From: DASVBE01 sp963770375
Lineage (GTDB): Bacteria > Actinomycetota > Actinomycetes > Streptosporangiales > Streptosporangiaceae
NCBI GenBank assembly: GCA_963770375.1
Contig: CAVYPM010000027.1
Span: 62,001-126,000 of the forward strand
Length of the DNA stretch: 64,000 nucleotides
Reading direction: 5' to 3'
Under the pieces are notes generated by a model. It saw only the letters and a program-made list of their open reading frames with translations. It did no database searches and was not told where the DNA came from. Shown piece after piece: positions 44,162 to 52,748 of the stretch. A program made the translations under genes and the position numbers. Position 1 is the stretch's first letter. Each line of letters opens with the position of its first letter.

Positions 44162-46220
44162 CGGCACACCAGCGAAACGGCCGCCGCCGGGCCGTCCGCC
44201 GCGGCGCCGGCCGCGGTGGAGGTCGAGCACCTCGACGTCACGTACACCGTCCGGGGCCAGGACCGGCGGGCGCTGAAGGACGTGTCGTTCACCATCGGCC
44301 GCCAGGAGTCCTACGGGCTGGTCGGCGAATCCGGGTCCGGCAAGTCCACGGCGGCCCTGGCGCTGACCCGCTACCTGCCGCGCAACGGCCGGGTCAGCGC
44401 CGGCTCGATGGCCATCAACGGCCGGGACGTGCTCGGCCTGAGCCGGGGCGAGCTGCGCGAGCTGCGGGCCACCACGGTGTCGATGGTGTACCAGGAGCCG
44501 GGCAAGGCGCTGAACCCGTCCATCCGGGTCGGCCGCCAGGTCGCCGAGGTCTTCGAGGTCGCCGGCCAGGACCGGAATACCGCCATGGAACGGGCCGAGG
44601 CGATGCTGCGCAAGGTGCAGATCTCCGACCCCGGCCGGGTCATGGGCCGCTACCCGCACGAGCTGTCCGGCGGCATGGCCCAGCGGGCGGTGATCGCGAT
44701 GGCGCTGGCCGCCGAGCCGTCGCTGCTGATCCTGGACGAGCCGACCACCGCGCTGGACGCCACGGTCGAGGCCGAGGTGCTGGACCTGGTCGCCGGGCTG
44801 CGCGACGAGTTCGCCACCTCGGTGCTGTTCATCAGCCACAACCTGGCCGTGATCGCGAAGATGTGCGACCGGGTCGGCGTGCTGTACGCCGGCGAGCTGG
44901 TCGAGCAGGGCCCGGCGCAGCAGGTCTTCGACTCGCCGCGGCACCCGTACACGGTCGGCCTGCTGCGCTGCATCCCGCGCCGCGGCCAGCGCAAGGACGC
45001 CGGCCGGCTGGACACGATCCCCGGGTTCCTGCCCGGGCCCGGGCACACCCTGCCCGGCTGCGTGTTCGCGCCGCGCTGCCCGATCGCCGAGCAGCAGTGC
45101 CACGAGGCTCCGCCGCCCGCGTTCGATACCGGTCCCGGCCGCACCTCCCGGTGCTTCTTCCACGAGCAGGCACCGGAGATGCCGCGCACCACCCCGGAGA
45201 CCGTGGCCCTGCCAGGACCGGCCGGCGACACCGAGCCGGTGCTGTCCGTGCGCGGCCTGGGCAAGACCTTCCGGTCCCGGTCCGAGGCGGTCCACGCGCT
45301 GGTCGGCGTGGACCTGGACCTGCGCCGCGGGGAAACCCTCGGCCTGGTCGGCGAGTCCGGCAGCGGCAAGACCACGCTGGCCCGGGCGCTGCTCGGGCTG
45401 ATCGCCCCGGACCCGGGGTCGGTCGCCGAGTTCGACGGCCAGCAGCTGGGCCCGATCGCCGCGCAGCGGCCCACCGAGCAGCTCAAGGCGCTGCAGATCG
45501 TGTTCCAGAACCCGGACTCGGCGCTGAACCGGCGGCACACGGTGCGGCGGCTGATCGGCCGCCCGCTGGCCCGGCTGGCCGGGCTGTCCGGCGCGCACCT
45601 GCAGGAGCGGCTGCTCGACCTGACCCGCTCGGTCCGGCTGGAGGAACGGCACCTGCCGATGCGGCCCTCGCAGCTGTCCGGCGGGCTGAAGCAGCGGGTG
45701 GCCATCGCCCGGGCGTTCGCCAGCGGGCCGCGGATCGTGGTCTGCGACGAGCCGACCTCCGCGCTGGACGTCTCGGTGCAGGCCGCCATCCTGAACCTGC
45801 TCGTCGACCTGCAGGCCAAGGAACACGTCACGTACCTGTTCATCTCGCACGACCTGGGCCTGGTCCGCTACCTGTCGGACCGGATCGCGGTCCTGTACCT
45901 GGGCCGGGTGCAGGAACTCGGCCCGGCGCGAGGACGTGTTCTCCGGGCCGCACCACCCCTACACCGAGGCCCTGCTGTCGGCGGTGCCGAGCATCGACGG
46001 GCAGCACCGGGAGCGGATCCGGCTGTCCGGCGAGATCCCGTCCGCGGCGGACCCGCCCAGCGGCTGCGTGTTCCACACCCGCTGCCCGCGGAAGCTGGCC
46101 AGCGGGATCTGCGAGAGCACCGAGCCGCCGCTGGCCGAGGTGGCCCCCGGGCACCTCATGCGCTGCCACATCCCGATCGACGAACTGAGAACGCTGCAAG
46201 GCACCGGGCAGGCGCCGTGA
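44158..46220 (+). pseudogene. fused dual ABC ATPase (DppD-DppF-like) with two apparent one-base insertions
   Basis: A double ATPase joining DppD and DppF in one chain of about 685 residues. The first half has VGESGSGKSTAALAL (Walker A), LSGGMAQRAVIAM (signature) and LLILDEPTTALD (Walker B), with an oligopeptide-binding tail TLPGCVFAPRCPIAEQQC. The second half has VGESGSGKTTLARAL, LSGGLKQRVAIARA and VCDEPTSALD. The expected start is the ATG at 44158 overlapping the permease stop; one extra base in GGCACACC near 44168 separates MTA from TSETAAAGPSAAAP. A second extra base near 45930 (CCGGCGCGAGG) separates ELGPA from EDVFSGPHHPYTEALL, which ends at 46220. Both ends are otherwise normal. Confidence 0.85.
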
Positions 46221-46305
46221 CACCGGGCCGGCTGGGGGAATAGGTTTTTCCGATTCGGGCCGGGCGGCGGATTTGCCGTCCGGCACAGGTCACAGGAGGA
46301 CCAAG

Positions 46306-48014
46306 GTGAACGCTGATCATCGCCGGCTCGACCGCCTGCGGGAGGGCCAGGGGGCAGTCGGGAACCACATCATCGACGAATTCGCCGCCGGGCGGCTGTC
46401 CCGGCGGGATTTCATACGCCGCGGCACCGTGGTGGGCATATCGCTGCCGGTTCTCGGCGCGATCGTCTCCGCCTGCGGGTCGAGCATCCCCGGCGGCTCC
46501 AGCCCGGCCACCGGGTCCAGCAGCAGCGCGCCGGCCGGGAAGGCGGGCGCCACGATCAAGGCCGGCATCATCACCCCGGCCGGGGCGATCAACCCGATCA
46601 CCATCGCCGACCAGGGCGGCCTGGACATGCTCGGCCAGACCGGTGAGTACCTGACGTTCTCCGACCAGCACCTGAAGCTCCAGCCGGCGCTGGCGGAGAG
46701 CTGGAAGTCCAACGCCAAGGCGGACGTGTGGACCTTCAAGATCCGGCAGGGCGTGAAGTTCCACAACGGCGCCCCGCTGACCGCCGACGACGTGGTGTAC
46801 ACCTACAAGCTGCAGACCGACCCGAAGGGCGCAAGCTCCGCGCTGTCCGCGCTCGGCGGGGTGCTGACCCCGGACGGGGTGGTGAAGAAGGACGACTTCA
46901 CGGTCGAGTTCCACCTGGAAGGGCCGAACGGGAACTTCCCGTACCTGACCTCGTCCGACAACTACACCATGATCATCCTGCCGAACAACTACGACCCGGG
47001 TAAGTGGGAGAGCTCGTTCATCGGCACCGGCCCGTTCGTGCTGAAGAGCTACACCGCCAAGCAGGGCGCCTCGTTCACCCGCAACGCGTCGTACTGGGGC
47101 CGCAAAGCGCTGCCCGCGGCCACCGAGTTCACCTTCTACGACCAGCCAGACCCCGCAGATCCTGGCCCTGACCGGCGGGCAGATCGACGTCGTCGGCCAG
47201 TTCTCGGTGTCCGGCGGCGAGCAGCTGCTGAACGGCAGCTACAACATCATCAAGCTCAAGTCCAGCGCGCACCGCGAGCTGTCCATGCGCAACGACAAGG
47301 CACCGTTCAAGGACGCCCGGGTGCGCCGGGCCATCGCGCTGTCGCCTGAACCGGCCGCAGATCGTCACCGCGCTGTTCAAGGGCCTCGCCGACCTGGGCA
47401 ACGACAGCCCGTTCGCGCCGGTGTTCCCGTCCACCAACACGTCCATCGCGCAGCGCACGCAGAACATCGCCGAGGCCAAGTCGCTGCTGTCCGCGGCCGG
47501 CTTGCCGAACGGCTTCTCCATGCAGCTGACCGGCAACGACGTGCAGGAGATCGCCAACTACGCGCAGATCGTGGCCCAGTCGGCCAAGGCCATCGGGGTC
47601 AACCTCAAGGTCAAGATGGAGGCGTCGCCGACCTACTACGGCAAGTTCACCTTCGGCAACTCGGACTGGCTGGACGCGACCATGAGCCTGGTCGACTACG
47701 GCCACCGCGGCGTGCCGAACGTGTTCCTCGGCGCACCGCTGCAGACCATCAACGCCAAGAAGGGCACCGGCTCGTGGAACGCGGCGCACTTCAGCAACGC
47801 CCAGTACGACAAGCTGGTGGCCCAGTACACGGCCGCCCTTGACCTGTCCAGCCAGCGGCAGGTCGCGGGCCAGATCCAGACCCTGCTGCTGAACGAGACG
47901 CCGATCATCTACGGCTACTTCTACAACTACCTGACCGCCACCGCGAAGAACGTGAACGGCGCCTACCCCACGGCCGTCGGCCACATCTTCCTGACCAACG
48001 CGACGAAGAGCTGA
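46306..48014 (+). pseudogene. family 5 peptide-type solute-binding lipoprotein with two apparent one-base insertions
   Basis: An extracytoplasmic binding protein (SBP_bac_5) of about 568 residues for the adjacent importer. The GTG at 46306 follows AGGAGGA by five bases. The N-terminus carries a Tat motif SRRDFIRRGTVVGISLPVLG and a lipobox VSAC, so it is exported folded and lipid-anchored. AESWKSNAKADVWTFKIRQG and FHNGAPLTADDVVYTY are family signatures. One extra base near 47148 (CAGCCAGACC) and another near 47352 (TCGCCTGAAC) divide it into three frames, rejoining as TPQILALTGGQIDVVGQF and LNRPQIVTALFKGL. The ligand is unknown; the operon's enzymes suggest an amino-acid-like or modified peptide compound. 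Confidence 0.86.
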
Positions 48015-49057
48015 GCGACAAAGAGCTGGGCGACCAGACCACGGGCCGGGCGGGGCCGGAGCTGACGCTCCGGTTCCTGTCCGGCCCGGACATTGACGGC
48101 CTTGGCGTCGCCACGGCGGATATCGTCGCCGCGGTGCAGGACGCGGTCCGGGCGCACGGCGAGGGCGCGGTCGTGTTCGAGCCGCGGGTGCACCTGGTCC
48201 CCGACAACGGCGGCGCCGGGCACTTCAACGTGCTCCGCGGGCACCTGAGCGGGCCCGGCGCGGTCAGCGGCATCAAGGTCGTCGGCGACTTCCACCGGAA
48301 CTGGCAGCGCGGCCTGCCCAGCGAAATGGGCCTGCTCACGCTGTACGACCCGGAGACCGGGACACCGCGGGCGGTGCTGGACGCGACGCTGATCACCGCG
48401 TGCCGGACCGGCGCGATGACCGCGGTCGGGGCCCGGTTCCTGGCCAGGCCCGACGCCCGGGTGCTCGGCCACGCCGGGTCCCGCGGCACCGCGTTCTGGA
48501 ACGTCACGCTTCTCGACGCTCTGTTCCGCCTGGACGAGATCCGGGTGACCAGCGCGCGCCCGGAGTCCAGGGAGGCGTTCGCGGACCAGCTGCGGGCGGT
48601 CACCGCCACCCCGGTGCGGGTGACCGGCTCGGTGGAAGAGGCGTTCGACGGCGCGGACATCCTGGTGGAGGCGACCCGGCTGACCGAGCCGGCCCCGCTG
48701 CTGCACCCCGGCCTGGTCCGCCCCGGCGCGCTGGTGGTGCCCTACGGCACGGTCAGCGCGGTGCACAGGGACCTGCTCCGGGTGATCGACAAGGTCGTGG
48801 TGGACGACTGGCGGGAGGCGCAGTCCGGCCGGTTCGGCGCGCTGCGCGCCCAGGTGGACAGCGGTGAGCTGTCCGCTGACACGCTGCACGCCGAGCTGGG
48901 CCAGGTGGTCACCGGCCAGCGGCCAGGTCGTGAATCCCCAGACGAAAGGATCCTGTTCTGGCACCGCGGCCTGTCCCTGCTCGACGTCGCGGTGGGACGG
49001 CTGATCCTGCGCCGGGCGCAGGAGGCCGGGGCCGGCACCGTGCTGCGCTACCGGTGA
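48011..49057 (+). CDS. ornithine cyclodeaminase / mu-crystallin family protein
   Basis: A 348-residue member of the NAD(P)-binding OCD/mu-crystallin family, which includes cyclodeaminases and imine reductases. It has LTLRFLSGPDIDGLG, VSGIKVVGDFHRNWQRGLPSEMGLLTLYD, the arginine-containing ITACRTGAMTAVGARFLA and a Rossmann turn ARVLGHAGSRGTAFWN. The turn differs from the usual GAGVQA form, so cofactor handling may differ. No ATG, GTG or TTG starts the conserved region in frame. The CTG at 48011 overlapping the binding-protein stop (CTGA) gives a natural N-terminus SDKELGDQTTG and is preferred. Its stop overlaps the next gene (GTGA). Confidence 0.8.
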   Translation: MSDKELGDQTTGRAGPELTLRFLSGPDIDGLGVATADIVAAVQDAVRAHGEGAVVFEPRVHLVPDNGGAGHFNVLRGHLSGPGAVSGIKVVGDFHRNWQRGLPSEMGLLTLYDPETGTPRAVLDATLITACRTGAMTAVGARFLARPDARVLGHAGSRGTAFWNVTLLDALFRLDEIRVTSARPESREAFADQLRAVTATPVRVTGSVEEAFDGADILVEATRLTEPAPLLHPGLVRPGALVVPYGTVSAVHRDLLRVIDKVVVDDWREAQSGRFGALRAQVDSGELSADTLHAELGQVVTGQRPGRESPDERILFWHRGLSLLDVAVGRLILRRAQEAGAGTVLRYR

Positions 49058-50571
49058 CCGAACCAGCCAGCACGGGGCCCGCCTGGACCGGGCCAGCCCT
49101 CGTAACCCGCCCGGACGAGCTCGGCCCCGGCCTGATCGGGTCGATCGCGGACGGCCGGCCGGTGGCCCTGGCCCCGTCGCTGCTGGACGACGTGCAGCGC
49201 CAGTGCGAGCGGGCCCGCGCGGCGCTGGCCGATGGCGGCCCGGTGTACGGGGTGAACACCGGCATGGGCGCGCTGTCCGGGGTGGCCCTGACCGACGGCC
49301 AGCAGCGCGCGCACCAGCGGAACCTGATGCTGGCCCGGGCCGTGGGCGGGCCGCCCTGGCTGCCGTACGGCGACGTGCGGGCGATCTTCGCGGTCCGGCT
49401 GCGGACGTTCCTGAACGGCGACGCCGGGGTGTCCGCGGCGCTGTGCCAGCGGCTGGCGGACGTGCTGAACGCCGGCCTGGTGCCCGCGGTGCCGCGCGGC
49501 GGCGTGGGCAGCGCCGGGGAGATCATCCCGCTGGCGCACGCGTTCGGCCCGCTGGTGGGCATCGGCTCGCTGCTGGCGGGCCTTCCTGGCGGCATCAGGG
49601 ACGCGGCCGGCGGGCTGGCCGCGGCCGGTCTCGGCGAGTTCCCGCTGGGGCCCAAGGAGGGCATCGCGCTCATCGCCGGGCATCCCGGCGCGACCGCGCT
49701 GGCCCTTCGCCGGGCCGCGGACGCGGCCGGGCTGCTGGACGCGATGACCGGTGCCGCGGCGCTGGGTGCGGCCGCCGCCCGGGCGTCCCGTGACCCCTGG
49801 TCCGCCGCCACCGCCCGCGGCGACGACGTGCTGGCCGGCGTGCTGGCCCGGCTCCGGGCGGTAGCGGGCGAGCAGGCCGGGCCGGCCGCGCTGCAGCCGC
49901 CGGTGTCGTTCCGTGTCACCGGCCTGGTCCTGGCGCACGCCAGCCGGTCGGCGGCCGCGCTGGCCGCCGCGGCGCAGCGGGCGCTGGCCGGGGTAACCGA
50001 CTCGCCGGCCTTCCTCGGCGGCCGGTTCACCGGCACGGCCGGCTTCCACGGGCTCGACCTGGCCGCGCACTGCGACCAGCTCACGGTGGCCCTGGTGCAC
50101 GCGGCCGAGGTGGCCGCGGCCCGGATCGCCCGGCTGCTCGACCCCGCGGTGACCGGGCTGGCCGCCCAGCTGGCGGTCACGCCCGGACCGGACGCCGGGC
50201 TGGTGACCGTGCACAAGCGGGCCACCGGCGAGGTGCACGCGATGCGCCGGCTGGCGCTGGCCACGCCGGTGGGCCTGATCGAGACCTCGGGCGGCCAGGA
50301 GGACGTGCAGTCGTTCGGCTGGGAGGCCGCGGAGAACCTGCGCCAGGCGGTGCACGGCGCCCGGGTGGTGACCGCGTGCGAGCTGCTGACCGCCGGGCAC
50401 GCCAGCGCGCTGGCCGCCGCGGCCGGCCGGCCCGCGCCGCCCGGGGCCGGGCCGGTGGCGGCCTGGCTGGCCGGCCTGGTCCCGCCGGTCACCGGGGACC
50501 GCCCGTTCGGCGCGGACATCGAGCGGCTGGCCGCCGCGCTGGCCGGTAACAGTAAATTCCCGCGGCCCTGA
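49054..50571 (+). CDS. histidine ammonia-lyase-fold protein with altered MIO site
   Basis: A 505-residue protein of the aromatic amino acid lyase superfamily. The fold is clear from PVYGVNTGMGALSG, AHQRNLMLARAVGG, KEGIALIAGHPGATALAL and ETSGGQEDVQSFGWEAAENL. However, the Ala-Ser-Gly that forms the MIO electrophile is Ser-Ala-Gly (residues 153-155 in GGVGSAGEIIPLAH). The Asn of LLNGTQ is Ala, the Tyr of QDPYSLR is Val (QPPVSFR), and the active-site His of the LSH segment is Arg. It is therefore unlikely to be HutH. It is the last gene of the importer operon, coupled to the OCD-like gene (GTGA). What it does is unknown. Confidence 0.82.
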   Translation: MTEPASTGPAWTGPALVTRPDELGPGLIGSIADGRPVALAPSLLDDVQRQCERARAALADGGPVYGVNTGMGALSGVALTDGQQRAHQRNLMLARAVGGPPWLPYGDVRAIFAVRLRTFLNGDAGVSAALCQRLADVLNAGLVPAVPRGGVGSAGEIIPLAHAFGPLVGIGSLLAGLPGGIRDAAGGLAAAGLGEFPLGPKEGIALIAGHPGATALALRRAADAAGLLDAMTGAAALGAAAARASRDPWSAATARGDDVLAGVLARLRAVAGEQAGPAALQPPVSFRVTGLVLAHASRSAAALAAAAQRALAGVTDSPAFLGGRFTGTAGFHGLDLAAHCDQLTVALVHAAEVAAARIARLLDPAVTGLAAQLAVTPGPDAGLVTVHKRATGEVHAMRRLALATPVGLIETSGGQEDVQSFGWEAAENLRQAVHGARVVTACELLTAGHASALAAAAGRPAPPGAGPVAAWLAGLVPPVTGDRPFGADIERLAAALAGNSKFPRP

Positions 50572-50576
50572 TCCCG

Positions 50577-50616
50577 TTAGGTAAGGCTTGCTTCTATTTA
50601 GGTAAGCCTGGCCTGT
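50577..50616 (+). promoter_or_regulatory. two tandem iron-box-like sites (IdeR/DtxR type)
   Basis: TTAGGTAAGGCTTGCTTCT at 50577-50595 and TTAGGTAAGCCTGGCCTGT at 50598-50616 each carry a near-perfect left half of the IdeR/DtxR box (TTAGGTTAGGCTAACCTAA) with a degenerate right half. They are direct repeats 21 bp apart, two helical turns. They lie about 115-150 bases upstream of a metal transporter gene, a position known from IdeR-activated storage genes rather than repressed uptake genes. Confidence 0.6.
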
Positions 50617-50729
50617 ACCCGTTCGCTTTATTGACTGAGCTTAGCGCTGCAGCCTGGGAAAACACCGTCCGGGTAAAGACAGAAAGTAGAATACGAAGGT
50701 CAGTTTCCCGGGCTGCGGAAGGCACATTC

Positions 50730-51446
50730 ATGACGACCCCCGCCGTGGCGCAGGGCGCCGCGGACGAGCACCAGCACCGGGACGTGTCCGGCGGCTGGCT
50801 GCGGCCGGCCGTGTTCGGCGCGATGGACGGCCTGGTGACCAACCTGTCGCTGATCGCCGGGGTGGGCGGCGGCGGCGCGTCCGGGCACCTGATCGTCCTG
50901 ACCGGGCTGGCCGGGCTGGCGGCGGGCGCGTTCTCCATGGCCGCGGGCGAGTACGTGTCGGTGTCCTCGCAGAACGAGCTGGTTCAGGCCGAGGTCAGCA
51001 AGGAGCGGTACGAGCTCGAGCACCACCCCGAGACCGAGCGCAGCGAGCTGGCCGCCACGTTCGTCCGGCGCGGCGTGGACCCGGCCCTGGCCGACCAGGT
51101 GGCCAGGCAGATCTCCGCGCACCCGGATGCCCTTCGGGTGCACGTGCGCGAGGAACTCGGCGTGGACCACGAGGACCTGCCCTCGCCGTACGTGGCCGCG
51201 GGCGCGTCGCTGCTGACCTTCGCGGTCGGCGCGCTGATCCCGCTGCTGCCCTACCTGGCCGGGCTCGGCTCGCTGGCCGCGTCGCTGGGCCTGGGGGCGG
51301 TCGCCGCGCTGGCCGGCGGCGGGCTGGTGGCCAGGATCACCGACCGTCCGATGCTCCGCGGCGCGCTCCGCCAGTTCCTCCTGGCCGCCGCGGCGACCGC
51401 GCTGACCTACGGCATCGGCACCATGGTCGGCGCCGGCGTGCACTGA
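50730..51446 (+). CDS. VIT1/CCC1-family iron/manganese transporter
   Basis: A 238-residue membrane protein of the VIT1/CCC1 transporter family, which exports or sequesters Fe2+ or Mn2+. It has a short His-containing N-terminus (DEHQHRDVSGGWLRP), AVFGAMDGLVTNLSLIAGV (helix 1 with the conserved Asp), GLAAGAFSMAAGEYVSVSSQNEL (helix 2 with metal-site residues), a cytoplasmic Glu-rich metal-binding loop (ELEHHPETERSELAA) and three C-terminal helices. The ATG at 50730 has GGAAGG seven bases upstream. Two iron-box-like sites upstream suggest iron-dependent control by an IdeR/DtxR protein, plausibly activation. It stands alone and converges with gmd. Confidence 0.9.
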   Translation: MTTPAVAQGAADEHQHRDVSGGWLRPAVFGAMDGLVTNLSLIAGVGGGGASGHLIVLTGLAGLAAGAFSMAAGEYVSVSSQNELVQAEVSKERYELEHHPETERSELAATFVRRGVDPALADQVARQISAHPDALRVHVREELGVDHEDLPSPYVAAGASLLTFAVGALIPLLPYLAGLGSLAASLGLGAVAALAGGGLVARITDRPMLRGALRQFLLAAAATALTYGIGTMVGAGVH

Positions 51447-51450
51447 GCTA

Positions 51451-51499
51451 GCCAGACCCGCGGGCTCAGCCAGACCCGCGGGCTCGCCAGACCCGCGGC
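51451..51499. repeat. three tandem copies of a 17-bp unit between VIT and gmd
   Basis: GCCAGACCCGCGGGCTC occurs at 51451-51467 and 51469-51485, and a third partial copy GCCAGACCCGCGG at 51486-51498. It fills the space between two convergent genes, where it may act as a terminator region. Each unit contains a short self-complementary CCCGCGGG core. Confidence 0.6.
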
Positions 51500-51502
51500 C
51501 GG

Positions 51503-52537
51503 CTACCAGGATTCGTCGCGGATCGGCTCGCCGCGGGCCGCGCCCGGGGTGGACAGCAGGGCCAGGTCGGCGTCGACCATCATGGCGACCAGCTCCTCGA
51601 AGCCGATCTTCGGCTCCCAGCCCAGCACCTCGCGGGCCCGGGAGGCGTCCGCGCACAGCTGGTCCACCTCGGCCGGCCGGATGAACGCGGTGTCGCACAC
51701 CACGTGGTCGTGCCAGTCCAGGCCGGCCACCCCGAACGCGTACGCGGCCAGGTCCTCCACGCTGTGCGTGACGCCGGTGCCGATCACGAAGTCCGCGGGC
51801 TCCTCCTGACCCAGCATCAGGTGCATGGCCCGGACGTAGTCACCGGCGAAGCCCCAGTCGCGGCGCGCGGCCAGGTTGCCCAGCCGCAGCTTGTGCTCCT
51901 GGCCGAGCTTGATCCTGGCCGCGCCGAGCGACATCTTCCGGCTGACGAACTCCTCGCCGCGGCGCGGGGACTCGTGGTTGAACAGGATCCCTGACACCGC
52001 GAACATCCCGTAGGACTCCCGGTAGTTCTGGGTCAGGAAGTGGCCGTAGGCCTTGGCCACGCCGTACGGGCTGCGCGGGTGGAACGGGGTCTGCTCGGTC
52101 TGCGGGGACTCGCGGACCTTGCCGAACATCTCCGACGACGACGCCTGGTAGAACCGGATCTGGCCGCCGCCCGGGGTGCGGGACGCGCTGATCCCGCTGC
52201 ACACCCGGATCGCCTCCAGCACCCGCAGCACGCCGAGCCCGGTCACCTCGCCGGTCAGCTCGGCCTGCTGCCAGGACATCGGCACGTAGGAGATCGCGGC
52301 CAGGTTGTACACCTCGTCGGGCTGGACCCGCTCGACCGCGGAGATCAGGCTGCCCTGATCCAGCAGGTCGCCGCGGACCACGTTGACGCCGGGCACCACC
52401 TGGCGGAGCCGGTGCAGCCGGGAGTTGGCCTGGCCGCGGACCAGGCCCCACACCTCGTAGCCTTCGGCGTCCAGGTGCTCCGCCAGGTACGAGCCGTCCT
52501 GGCCGGTGATACCGAGAATCAGTGCGCGCCTGGTCAG
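51503..52537 (-). CDS. gmd: GDP-mannose 4,6-dehydratase
   Basis: An extended short-chain dehydrogenase of about 344 residues that converts GDP-mannose to GDP-4-keto-6-deoxymannose, the precursor of deoxyhexoses. It has RRALILGITGQDGSYLAEHL (NAD-binding), VYNLAAISYVPMSWQQ, FYQASSSEMFGKV (catalytic Ser/Thr region), PRSPYGVAKAYGHFLT (YxxxK) and GILFNHESPRRGEEFV. The Rossmann motif requires a start upstream of the first GTG at 52453, and the only possibility is the CTG at 52537, five bases after GGAGG with a TGA further up. It is convergent with the VIT gene and diverges from the glycosyltransferase, so the sugar made may feed that cluster. Confidence 0.88.
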   Translation of the reverse strand: MTRRALILGITGQDGSYLAEHLDAEGYEVWGLVRGQANSRLHRLRQVVPGVNVVRGDLLDQGSLISAVERVQPDEVYNLAAISYVPMSWQQAELTGEVTGLGVLRVLEAIRVCSGISASRTPGGGQIRFYQASSSEMFGKVRESPQTEQTPFHPRSPYGVAKAYGHFLTQNYRESYGMFAVSGILFNHESPRRGEEFVSRKMSLGAARIKLGQEHKLRLGNLAARRDWGFAGDYVRAMHLMLGQEEPADFVIGTGVTHSVEDLAAYAFGVAGLDWHDHVVCDTAFIRPAEVDQLCADASRAREVLGWEPKIGFEELVAMMVDADLALLSTPGAARGEPIRDESW

Positions 52538-52748
52538 CTGGCCCTCCTGCGCTCACGGGCCGGCGGAACCGGCCAGCCGGGCGATTCCGCCCACATCGGG
52601 GCAGCTTACGGCGCATCGCGGGGGGATGGCCAGGCCGGCCGGCAGGCCGCCGCTCCGCAAACTACTGCCTGGTAAGGTTCGCGCCATCGGGCCGCTCGGC
52701 GGCCCGCCCCCGGCTGCGGCCGGAGCGGCCGGAGGAGGAGGCAGCCTG

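Noticed and set aside
49054..50571. Calling this gene hutH to complete the hut cluster
   Set aside because: The MIO tripeptide and several catalytic residues are replaced and the gene is in a different operon with an importer.
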